Positions 8,652-16,193 of a DNA stretch of 58,953 bases are shown here, in pieces (the stretch's first letter is position 1; the number at the start of each line of letters is the position of its first letter). The DNA lies in assembly GCA_900542145.1 (NCBI GenBank), contig UQMF01000015.1, forward strand, positions 1 through 58,953, written 5' to 3'. The DNA is from an uncultured Oscillospiraceae bacterium (GTDB lineage: Bacteria > Bacillota > Clostridia > Oscillospirales > Ruminococcaceae). Below the pieces are notes generated by a model that did no database searches, was not told the DNA's origin, and saw only the letters and a list, made by a program, of their open reading frames with translations. The position numbers and the translations under genes were made by a program.

Positions 8652-11022
8652 ATTGCGCGAACCGCCTTATAAAATCCTCGCCGGTATATGCGGTTCCCCT
8701 GTATTTCACCGTGTTCAGGCTGCTGCACAAGGCTATGCAGTCCTGGGAGAAGCTCGCCAGGCTGTCCGGCAGGTCGAGCACCTGTAGCCAGCCCGCGTCG
8801 GCGAAGGCGTAGGTCCCGATGGAGGAGGTCCCGTCCGGAACGGTGTAGGAAGTCCCATTCCTGCCGGAAGGATACGCGATGAGCTTTGACCCGTCCGCCG
8901 AGAATAGCACGCCGTCGATGTCGCAGAAGTACGGGTTGTTCTTTGCGGAAATATCGGCTATTGAACCGGTAATCCTGCCTACGCTGAATTCCCGGAGGGA
9001 GCTGTTCAGGATAAGCTTCTTGAGGTTTACCGGGCGGTCGATGGCGTAGAATCCTATCTCCGTAACGGTGTCCGGCAGCGTGAATTCCTGCCCGGGCCTG
9101 TTGGGCGGATAGAATATCAGCGTGGTCATTGAGCCGTTGTAGAGCACCCCGTCCTGGGAGGTGTAGTACCGGTTGCCGGAAGCCACGTTGATCTCTCTCA
9201 GGCTGGTCCAGCCAAATGTCAGGCAGTCTATTGAGATAACGTTCGCCGGAATATACAGACGCGTCAGCGAAAGGCAGCCGTAAAAAGCGTTTCCGCCGAT
9301 GATCTGGAGGGATTCCGGCAGATTGATGGAATCCATAGCCTGGCAGAAAAAGAACGCGCGGTCGCTTATTTTAGCGACTCCCTCGGGGAGCTTCACCGAG
9401 CGCACCGTCGCGTCCGAAAATGAATCCGAGCCTATTTCGACAACGGGCAGTCCGCCCAGGTACGGTGGGATTACCACGTCCAGGTAGTTCCCGACGTATT
9501 TCGTGATCACTACGCCGGCGGAGGAGTTGCTGTACTGGAATGCGCTCTCCGGGGTGTATTCCACCGCGACCTCCGGCTCGGAGGATCCTGCCGGAGCCGT
9601 CGTAGTTGTCGTAGTCGCCGTGTCGGCGCTGGTTCTGGGAGCAGCGCTGGTGGTCGTGGCAGCGCTGGTTACCGGAGCCGCCCGGCTGGTAGAAGCCGGG
9701 GTTCCCGGGATTTTCCTGGAAGCAGTGGTGGAAGCGGTAGTTTCCGCCGGAACCGTGGCGATGATAGCGGCTTCTGTCTGCCCGGGAGTGACCTCCGTCC
9801 CGGAAGTCACGACGGTGGCGTCCTCCGGGGCCTCCGGCGGCTCGTTTTCGCGCTGTGCGGCGGAAGTATTCGGCGCTTCCTCCGCGCTTCCGGTGGGTGC
9901 GGTGGATTCCACGGTTATGGCGCTGTTTTCCGGGGTGATTCCTCCGGCAGACGCGATGTTCTCCGCAGCGCCGCTGTCCGCTTCCGCCGAAACCACCGGG
10001 GTGGATTCCACGAGCGGCGGCTCTGAGTGCCGGGAGCTGCCCAGGATTATCGTCCCCACAGCGGCAGCCGCGATCACCGCGGTGGAAATCACCACGCCGA
10101 CCGGCGCCCGGGAAGCAGATTTCCGCCCGTCGTGGAGGGAAGAGAGCGCCCGGGAGAATTCCTCTGCGCTGCGGAATCTGTCCTCCGGGCGGAATGCGCA
10201 CGCCTTGCAGATGACCTTTCCAAGCTCCGTTGAAATGCCGCAGGGCAGGGGGATATCCCTGCCGGAGAATCTCTCCTCGTAGGCTTCGCGGCGGCTCTGC
10301 GCGTCGCTGGCGGAGGTCACGAACGGCAGCAGATTCCTGTTCGCCAGCTTGTACATAACAAGCCCAAGGGCGTAGATATCCGAAAGCTCGTTGTATTCGT
10401 TGGAGTTCGCGGATTCCGGCGGCGTGAATTCACCGCTGGTGAGCCGGGTATAGCTGTCGCAGGAGGTGAGTATTTCCCGGGCGGAGCCGAGGTCGCCAAG
10501 CTTGAAGGTGCCGAAATCCGATATGAAGATGTTCGTGGGCTTGATGTCCCGGTGGACTATCTTCGGGGAGGCGCTGCTGAATGCGGAGAGGGCGCTGCAA
10601 ATATCACTGCCCAGGCGGATTATCATTGCTTCGTCCGGCTTCGTGGAGGATATGTACCTGTCCAGCGGCGTGAGGAGTTCCATGCGTATGAATATATCCC
10701 AGCCGACGGAGTCCTTCTTTCTGCAAATCGTGTGGTCGAGTATGCTGACCACGTTCGGGCAGCTGCGGAAGGAGGTCATGAGCTTGATTTCCGTGGTGTA
10801 GCCCTTCACGAGGGAGTAGAGGAAATCCTCCGTTTCCTTCTCCGAAAGTCCGTCGCAGGTCAGCGCCCTCAGCTGGCGCTCATCTGAGGGTATGGAGATC
10901 ACCTTTATCGCGGCGGTGTCAAACGCACCGTCAGTATGCTTTTCCGCACGGTATACCTTTGAAAAGGCGCCCTCGCCGATGAGCTCGGTAAGCGTCCATT
11001 CGTTCCAGACCGGTATGTTCAC
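8650..11022 (-). CDS. Membrane Ser/Thr protein kinase with leucine-rich-repeat ectodomain
   Basis: The 790-residue protein has a Hanks-type kinase domain at about 10-295. It shows glycine loop IGEGAFSKVY 15-24, lysine 40 in AAIK, helix-C glutamate 79, catalytic HRDIKPTN 157-164 (D159) and DLG at 177-179 in place of DFG. A single membrane helix lies at about 308-328. A Thr/Ser/Ala-rich linker follows to about 480. The extracellular C-terminus carries several BspA/LRR_5-type repeats. PrkC-like kinases normally sense through PASTA repeats; here leucine-rich repeats replace them, suggesting another ligand. All core catalytic residues are present. The ribosome site is weak. It faces the FHA-ABC gene and diverges from the kinase-STAND operon. 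Confidence 0.9.
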   Translation of the reverse strand: MNIPVWNEWTLTELIGEGAFSKVYRAEKHTDGAFDTAAIKVISIPSDERQLRALTCDGLSEKETEDFLYSLVKGYTTEIKLMTSFRSCPNVVSILDHTICRKKDSVGWDIFIRMELLTPLDRYISSTKPDEAMIIRLGSDICSALSAFSSASPKIVHRDIKPTNIFISDFGTFKLGDLGSAREILTSCDSYTRLTSGEFTPPESANSNEYNELSDIYALGLVMYKLANRNLLPFVTSASDAQSRREAYEERFSGRDIPLPCGISTELGKVICKACAFRPEDRFRSAEEFSRALSSLHDGRKSASRAPVGVVISTAVIAAAAVGTIILGSSRHSEPPLVESTPVVSAEADSGAAENIASAGGITPENSAITVESTAPTGSAEEAPNTSAAQRENEPPEAPEDATVVTSGTEVTPGQTEAAIIATVPAETTASTTASRKIPGTPASTSRAAPVTSAATTTSAAPRTSADTATTTTTTAPAGSSEPEVAVEYTPESAFQYSNSSAGVVITKYVGNYLDVVIPPYLGGLPVVEIGSDSFSDATVRSVKLPEGVAKISDRAFFFCQAMDSINLPESLQIIGGNAFYGCLSLTRLYIPANVISIDCLTFGWTSLREINVASGNRYYTSQDGVLYNGSMTTLIFYPPNRPGQEFTLPDTVTEIGFYAIDRPVNLKKLILNSSLREFSVGRITGSIADISAKNNPYFCDIDGVLFSADGSKLIAYPSGRNGTSYTVPDGTSSIGTYAFADAGWLQVLDLPDSLASFSQDCIALCSSLNTVKYRGTAYTGEDFIRRFAQ

Positions 11023-11057
11023 AGCGTCACATTCTTTCTGTCAGTTATTACAGATAA

Positions 11058-11087
11058 ATTATATCACAGCCCTGCAATTTTTGTCAA
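11058..11087 (-). promoter_or_regulatory. Promoter of the LRR kinase
   Basis: On the minus strand TTGACA (11087-11082) and TATAAT (11063-11058) have an 18-base spacer, about 35 bases upstream of the ATG at 11022. Confidence 0.7.
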
Positions 11088-11179
11088 TAGCAATAGATGT
11101 GACACGAATTTTTACAGAAAAATAAATTGTGATGTTAATATATCATTGGCGCTAAATATCGTTCGGGAAACATCGGTGC

Positions 11180-11208
11180 TTGACATCAATGCCGCTGCGG
11201 TATATAAT
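11180..11208 (+). promoter_or_regulatory. Promoter of the unknown-protein/kinase-STAND operon
   Basis: TTGACA (11180-11185) and TATAAT (11203-11208) are 17 bases apart, a full consensus match. A leader of about 80 bases precedes the start. The kinase promoter on the other strand begins about 95 bases to the left, so the two units are divergent. Confidence 0.8.
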
Positions 11209-11300
11209 GTGCTAGGGCAGCGTTGCTGTTGCCGTGCTGTCGCGCCAGCGGTTGATTTTATGGTATTGCCCGAGAAGGTTCTTTCAGAGGAGAATTGATG

Positions 11301-12560
11301 ATGGTCGTTTCCGAAACCAGGCAGTTTGATGATACAATAAAAAAATACGAAAAGGACGCGATGGAGCGTGTGCTTGACTTTTTCAGCCAGACCAGCGGAA
11401 GAGTGGACTGGTTTGAGGACTGCGACGTTCTTATCAGGCACCTCCGGGACAATCTCTCGGCGCAGCCGTTCTGCGATTTCCTGCGAATGTATCTGTACGA
11501 AACCTGCCAGCTGAAGGAACAGTATCCCTCCTGCAACGCCGTGCCGGATTCCAGGTACTATCGGGAATTCACCGCGCGGTTCGCGGAAAACGGCATGGAG
11601 AACATCGCTTCCATCGACCCGGATAAGCCCCACGCCCTCGACCACCGGTTCGTCTACCGGCTGTTCCGCAAGGAGCACATCGGGCGCGACGTGGCATTCC
11701 TGCTGGCGTTCGGGCTGGGAATGGACGACGACACCGCCGGGAAACTCATCACCCGTATAATCCGCGAGAGCAGCTATAACTTCAAGGATCCCCGGGAGGC
11801 AATATACTTTTACTGCCTGAGAAAACGCCTGGGGTATTCGGGAGTAGTCCGGTTCCTGGAGATATACAAACAGCTGACCCCCATGGAGAGCCGTTTCACC
11901 CGGGAATCCCACACCTACGAATACGAGCAGTGCTTCCGCTCGGTGAGGAACGAGGAGGAATTCATCGAGCTGCTGGCGGACGTCAAGGCGGCGGAGCGCA
12001 GCTTCGGCAGGTCGCGCAGGGACGTTTTCGTGGACCTGCTGGATATGTACAAGAAGCAGATTTTCTTCACCAGCGAGGACTATATCGACACGCTGCTGAG
12101 CAACAGCAGCATGTCCGTCATCAACAGCGCCGTGGACATCTCCCTCTACCAGGTGGAGAAGTCCATCTACTACCCGGATACGCGCAACGGGGACAGCAAC
12201 ATGCTGCCGAATTACCGCAGCAGCCTGAGTGATAAGGGCTGGTTCCTGAAAACGAAGCTGACGCGGCAGAAGCTCGCCGGAATACTGAACGGCACTTCGG
12301 AGATAAGCCGCAGCGACATCGTGACGATGGTGTTCCTGAACGACAATCTGTGGGATTCCGACACGAACGACCCACGGCAGCAGCTGAAGGATTTCATCGC
12401 GGTAGCGGACGATTTCCTCGTTTCGGCGAGGTTCGCGCCGTTCTGCATTGAGAACCCGTATGAGAGTTTCATAGCGCTATGCCTGTGTTCCGAGTGTCCG
12501 CAGGATTCCTACCGCATGGTGTGGAGCGAGAGCTTCAGGGAGGGCGGAGATGTACAGTGA
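11301..12560 (+). CDS. Uncharacterised helical protein paired with kinase-STAND
   Basis: I do not recognise this 419-residue protein. It has no signal peptide or membrane segment and appears largely alpha-helical and charged. A stretch around 315-345 (TRQKLAGILNGTSEISRSDIV) looks like a helix-turn-helix, but weakly. Three in-frame starts overlap: TTG 11295, ATG 11298 and ATG 11301. I choose 11301 because AGGAG (11288-11292) is then 8 bases away; 11298 is also possible. It shares a consensus promoter with the following kinase-STAND gene and overlaps it by 11 bases, which implies translational coupling. It is a plausible substrate, adaptor or effector of that kinase, but nothing proves this. 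Confidence 0.7.
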   Translation: MVVSETRQFDDTIKKYEKDAMERVLDFFSQTSGRVDWFEDCDVLIRHLRDNLSAQPFCDFLRMYLYETCQLKEQYPSCNAVPDSRYYREFTARFAENGMENIASIDPDKPHALDHRFVYRLFRKEHIGRDVAFLLAFGLGMDDDTAGKLITRIIRESSYNFKDPREAIYFYCLRKRLGYSGVVRFLEIYKQLTPMESRFTRESHTYEYEQCFRSVRNEEEFIELLADVKAAERSFGRSRRDVFVDLLDMYKKQIFFTSEDYIDTLLSNSSMSVINSAVDISLYQVEKSIYYPDTRNGDSNMLPNYRSSLSDKGWFLKTKLTRQKLAGILNGTSEISRSDIVTMVFLNDNLWDSDTNDPRQQLKDFIAVADDFLVSARFAPFCIENPYESFIALCLCSECPQDSYRMVWSESFREGGDVQ

Positions 12561-14562
12561 AAGAATGCCCGCCCGGGGGACCCTGACCCTCTACCAGGAC
12601 GGTGAGAGCGTGAAATACACCATATCCTCCGTGAAGGGCTGCGGAGGCACCTCCGTGATATATGAGGCGGAGCGCAGCAACGGAATGCGCTGCATAATCA
12701 AGGAGCTTGCTCCGGCTTTCCTGGCGGAATACACGTTCCGCCGCGAGAACCAGCAGCTGAAATACCCCGACAGCGTGCTGAGCAGCCCGGAATACATGAG
12801 CGCCGCCGAGGATTTCGCGCGGTCCTGCGTTATGATGAACCGGCTCGCTTTCAGCGAAGCCACGGCGGAGGAGAGTATCGGCGCGTATATGATGTACGGC
12901 GAATTCGGCGTGCCGTACATCGTCATGGAGTGGAATCCGCTGAGAGCGGTCGCCTGCGACACTGCGGAGCAGATGTCCCTGGCGGAGATAATACAGATGT
13001 GCCTGTGCCTTGCGCGCACGCTGAAGGAATACCACGAGATGGGCGTGATCCATCTGGATATCAAGCTTTCCAACATACTCTGGTCGGAAAAGTACCACTA
13101 CGTCAAGCTGATAGATCTTGGCTCCGCGGAGAGCATTGACGGCGACAACGCCGAGAATGTAAGGGACGACGTGTACGCGGTGGGTTCGGTGCTGTTCGAA
13201 AAGCTGTGCGGCAGGACTCCCGAGCCGTCCATGGGGGACCGGACGCTGTTCCTATATGAGAAGGAGCTGCGGCGGAGCAGTATTCTGTCCGGCTGCGGTC
13301 CCAAAACGCAGCACCTGCTGTTTGAGATACTGCGGCGCACGATATGCGCGGCAGGCTCCCGGAGGTATTCCGACCAACTGCTGGTGGACAGGCTGACCCA
13401 GCTGAGCCGGCTGGTCAACGAGGAAACGATATACCTCATCAGCTCGCCGGAATACGATCCCGACCCGGAGGCGGCGAGAATGCTCATGCCGTATATTCCG
13501 CGGCTGAAGAAGCTCGTGCGCCCGGGAAGCATGACGGCGGTGACCTCCCCGGGTCCCGGCATGGGAAAGACGGAGCTTCTCACGCTGTACTGCCGGGTGT
13601 TCCGGGAGGAGTACTCCGCAGTCGTCTGGCTGGACTGCCGCCGGGATCTGACGGATCAGCTGGAATTCGTCAACAACAGCGGCAGGGCGGCGTACGATGA
13701 GGAGGAAATACGCCTGGAGAAGCTGCGCCTGCTGACGGAATGCGACCGGGACATGCTGTTCATTCTGGACAATTACACGCCGGAGGTTCCCGGGAATATC
13801 CTGAACAGATTCGTGCGCCGGGCTACCTGCATTGCGGCGCTGAGCCGCCGGGAGGATTCCACGGCGTTTGACAGCGTGCTGAACATCGAGCCCCTTGACC
13901 AGGCGGAGTCCCGGAAGCTGCTGCGCTGCGTAGGCGTGACGGATCCCCGTCTGGCGGCGGAGATTTCAGCGGAGTGCGGAGGCGTTCCTGCGCTGCTGAG
14001 GATTGCCGCAGAATATTGCACCGCTGACGAGCATTCGCTTTCTTATGCGGCGGCGAAATACACTGCGGAAAAGGGCGCGCTGTTCGGGATAGACGGGCTT
14101 CCGGAGCCGCAGCTTGCCTGCGGAATGAGCCTTGCAATGCTGGACGGAGCGGTGCCTGAGCAGGTGTTTCTGGATATGAGCGGCTGCGGCAGGGCAAGCC
14201 TTGATGAGATTGTCCGCCTGGGATTCGCGGCTGCGGAGGGCGGCGCAGTATGTGCGGCTCCTGCGCTGAGAGCGGCGTGCAGCGGCGACTACCGCCCGGA
14301 CAGCGCCCTCTGCCGGAAAATGTACCTGTCCCTGGCGGAATCCTCGGACATGATCAACGTTGACCTGCTTGCAGACAAGGCGTCTGGCGCGGATTCCGCC
14401 TCGGCGGCGCTGTATTCCGCCATGGGCAGGAAGTGCGCGGATTCCTCGCCGGACAGGGCGCGGTCGCTGCTGACGCGCGCATACATGATATACGCGATGA
14501 AATACGGCTCCGACAGCCGGCTTGCCGGCGAAACCAAGGCGGCGCTGGATTCCATAAAATGA
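12550..14562 (+). CDS. Ser/Thr kinase fused to a STAND (NB-ARC-like) NTPase
   Basis: The 670-residue cytoplasmic protein begins with a Hanks-type kinase (about 22-285). It shows glycine loop GCGGTSVIYE near 30-39, lysine 51, catalytic HLDIKLSN 168-175 (HLD for HRD) and DLG 189-191. A P-loop NTPase follows with Walker A GPGMGKT 335-341 and Walker B DMLFILDNY 401-409. An ALSR segment near 430 recalls the NB-ARC arginine motif. CGGVPALLRIA near 477-487 matches the GLPLA motif of NB-ARC/STAND proteins. The last 170 residues are helical and may be a TPR-like sensor. STAND proteins are ligand-triggered switches in signalling, immunity and transcription. I infer regulated kinase activity. A hairpin terminator follows. 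Confidence 0.88.
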   Translation: MYSERMPARGTLTLYQDGESVKYTISSVKGCGGTSVIYEAERSNGMRCIIKELAPAFLAEYTFRRENQQLKYPDSVLSSPEYMSAAEDFARSCVMMNRLAFSEATAEESIGAYMMYGEFGVPYIVMEWNPLRAVACDTAEQMSLAEIIQMCLCLARTLKEYHEMGVIHLDIKLSNILWSEKYHYVKLIDLGSAESIDGDNAENVRDDVYAVGSVLFEKLCGRTPEPSMGDRTLFLYEKELRRSSILSGCGPKTQHLLFEILRRTICAAGSRRYSDQLLVDRLTQLSRLVNEETIYLISSPEYDPDPEAARMLMPYIPRLKKLVRPGSMTAVTSPGPGMGKTELLTLYCRVFREEYSAVVWLDCRRDLTDQLEFVNNSGRAAYDEEEIRLEKLRLLTECDRDMLFILDNYTPEVPGNILNRFVRRATCIAALSRREDSTAFDSVLNIEPLDQAESRKLLRCVGVTDPRLAAEISAECGGVPALLRIAAEYCTADEHSLSYAAAKYTAEKGALFGIDGLPEPQLACGMSLAMLDGAVPEQVFLDMSGCGRASLDEIVRLGFAAAEGGAVCAAPALRAACSGDYRPDSALCRKMYLSLAESSDMINVDLLADKASGADSASAALYSAMGRKCADSSPDRARSLLTRAYMIYAMKYGSDSRLAGETKAALDSIK

Positions 14563-14567
14563 CGCGT

Positions 14568-14597
14568 CCCCGGGAGCTGTGGTGCTTCCGGGGATTT
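14568..14597 (+). terminator. Terminator of the kinase-STAND operon
   Basis: CCCCGGGAGC (14568-14577) pairs with GCTTCCGGGG (14584-14593) with one wobble pair, followed by ATTTT. Confidence 0.7.
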
Positions 14598-14602
14598 TCC
14601 GC

Positions 14603-14631
14603 TTGACAAGACAGGAAAAATGTGCTATCAT
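14603..14631 (+). promoter_or_regulatory. Promoter of the TM1266-ABC transporter operon
   Basis: TTGACA (14603-14608) and TATCAT (14626-14631) are 17 bases apart. A leader of about 180 bases separates it from the first gene. Confidence 0.75.
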
Positions 14632-14805
14632 GTTCGTAATGAATTCAGACCCGAAGCCGCGCTGCGCCTGACGGAATGAACCTGTCCGATTCTGCTGCCG
14701 AAACCCTGCAAAGGCTTGAGGCAAAAGGCTGTGAAATTCCGCATTCGTGCGGATATATTCTGTGCGCCTTTTTTCCCACGCAGAGGGAAGAGGGCGTTTT
14801 TGTTT
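14632..14805 (+). promoter_or_regulatory. Structured leader with attenuator, candidate riboswitch
   Basis: A near-complete 12-bp stem forms between CGCCTTTTTTCCC (14765-14777) and GGGAAGAGGGCG (14785-14796), with one bulged T, followed by TTTTTG. This is a terminator placed before the first gene's ribosome site. An alternative pairing, AAAAGGC (14723-14729) with GCCTTTT (14766-14772), would break it and enclose a perfect TCCGCA-TTCG-TGCGGA hairpin (14738-14753). CGGA/TCCG pairing is possible near 14674-14692. I could not match the upstream part to TPP, cobalamin, FMN, SAM, c-di-GMP, guanidine or Moco riboswitches. The terminator is well supported; a ligand-binding aptamer is inferred. Confidence 0.65.
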
Positions 14806-14817
14806 GGAGGTACTGCT

Positions 14818-15093
14818 GTGGAAGATACACGGGTCGCGGTCATATCCATGATAATCAGCAGCGAAGAGAGTGCGGCGGCGATAAACAGCCTGCTGCATGA
14901 ATTCCGCGGATACATAATCGGCAGAATGGGGATACCCTACCGTCAGAAGGGGCTGAATATCATCAACGTGGTGCTTGATGCACCGATGAATGTCATATCC
15001 GGGCTGTCCGGAAGACTGGGCAGGCTGGAGGGAGTCACCGCAAAGGCGGTGTATTCCAGGGCGGATATTTCGCAGAAAGGAAACGAAACATGA
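14818..15093 (+). CDS. TM1266-family iron-only hydrogenase system putative regulator
   Basis: This 91-residue ACT-like/CopG-NikR-type domain protein matches the TM1266 family (VAVISMIISSEESAAAINSLL, then YIIGRMGIPYR). The family is often encoded with [FeFe]-hydrogenase maturation genes and is thought to sense a small ligand, but its role is unproven. The open frame extends upstream into the leader. I choose GTG at 14818 because GGAGG (14806-14810) stands 7 bases before it and the upstream codons overlap the terminator hairpin. Its stop overlaps the next start by four bases (ATGA), so it is coupled to the binding-protein gene. A ligand-sensing partner for the transporter is a reasonable guess. 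Confidence 0.87.
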   Translation: MEDTRVAVISMIISSEESAAAINSLLHEFRGYIIGRMGIPYRQKGLNIINVVLDAPMNVISGLSGRLGRLEGVTAKAVYSRADISQKGNET

Positions 15094-16187
15094 CGATCTC
15101 AAAGAAACTTAAAAGCGTGCTTGCCGCGGTTCTCTGCATGGGAATGCTGGCTGGCTGTTCCTCCCAGGGGGATCCCTCGGGAAGCTCCTCCGAAACCTCC
15201 TCGCAGGCTGAAAAGACGGTGGAGGATACCGCGGCAGCTGTAGCCGGGACGGTATCCGCCGAGGAATCCACCCCGGAGGATACGACCCTTCCCACCGATG
15301 AGCCGGAGGTTATCCGCGTATCTGCGCTGAAGGGTCCCACCGCCATGGGAATGATCAAGATGATGGACGACGAGAGCGAAAACGACAGCTATCAGTTCAC
15401 GATATCCGGCGCGGCGGACGAGATCACTCCGGCGGTTATCCAGGGGAATACGGATATTGCGTGCGTTCCTGCGAACCTTGCTTCCGTGCTGTATAACAAG
15501 ACCGGGGGCGGAGTCCGGGTGCTTGCCATAAATACACTGGGAGTGCTCTACATCTGCGAGAACGGGGAGCCGACGATAGCTTCCGCCGCCGACCTCCGGG
15601 GAAAGACAATCTACGCCAGCGGAAAGGGCGCAACGCCGGAATACGCGCTGCGCTACATACTCACCCAGAACGGGATAGACCCGGATAACGACGTCACCAT
15701 CGAGTGGAAGAGCGAGCATTCCGAGTGCCTGAGCGCCCTGCTGTCCGACGAGGGCAGCGCGGCAATGCTGCCGCAGCCGTTCGTTACCACGGCGCAGACC
15801 AAGAGTGAGGGCGTGAACGTGGTGCTCGACCTGAATGAGGAGTGGGCTTCCCTTAACAACGGCAGCGCCCTTGTCACCGGCGTTGTGATAGCGCGCACGG
15901 AGTTCATCGAGGCTTATCCGGCGGCGGTGAACGAATTTCTGAACGAGTACAGCTCCTCCGTGGAGTACGTCAACGACAACACTGCGGATGCGGCGCAGCT
16001 CATCGGAAAGTTCGACATAGTTCCGGCGGCGGTGGCTGAAAAGGCGCTTCCCAGCTGCAATATCGTGTTCATTTCCGGCACGGAGATGAAGGAGAAGCTC
16101 TCCGGATATCTCGGCGTGCTGTTTGAAAGCTCGGCTGCGGCGGTAGGCGGCGCACTCCCCGGCGACGACTTCTATTACGGCGCGTAA
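15090..16187 (+). CDS. ABC importer solute-binding lipoprotein (NMT1/SsuA-like)
   Basis: The 365-residue protein has a signal peptide ending in a clear lipobox (LAGC at 20-23). A Ser/Thr/Glu-rich tether runs to about 70. The periplasmic-binding fold resembles the NMT1/THI5 and SsuA/TauA group (LKGPTAMGMIKM, DIACVPANLASVLYN, LRGKTIYASGKG). Members bind sulfonates, nitrate, thiamine pyrimidine precursors or other small molecules. The substrate cannot be read here, and no TPP riboswitch was recognised upstream. It overlaps the TM1266 gene by four bases and is followed 6 bases later by the fused permease-ATPase, so the three genes form one transport operon. Confidence 0.87.
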   Translation: MTISKKLKSVLAAVLCMGMLAGCSSQGDPSGSSSETSSQAEKTVEDTAAAVAGTVSAEESTPEDTTLPTDEPEVIRVSALKGPTAMGMIKMMDDESENDSYQFTISGAADEITPAVIQGNTDIACVPANLASVLYNKTGGGVRVLAINTLGVLYICENGEPTIASAADLRGKTIYASGKGATPEYALRYILTQNGIDPDNDVTIEWKSEHSECLSALLSDEGSAAMLPQPFVTTAQTKSEGVNVVLDLNEEWASLNNGSALVTGVVIARTEFIEAYPAAVNEFLNEYSSSVEYVNDNTADAAQLIGKFDIVPAAVAEKALPSCNIVFISGTEMKEKLSGYLGVLFESSAAAVGGALPGDDFYYGA

Positions 16188-16193
16188 CGGACG

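Noticed and set aside
14632..14764. TPP or FMN riboswitch in the TM1266 operon leader
   Set aside because: The TPP CUGAGA/ACCUGAU cores are absent. GTGAAATTCC at 14730-14740 recalls FMN and cobalamin elements, but the remaining conserved parts are missing.
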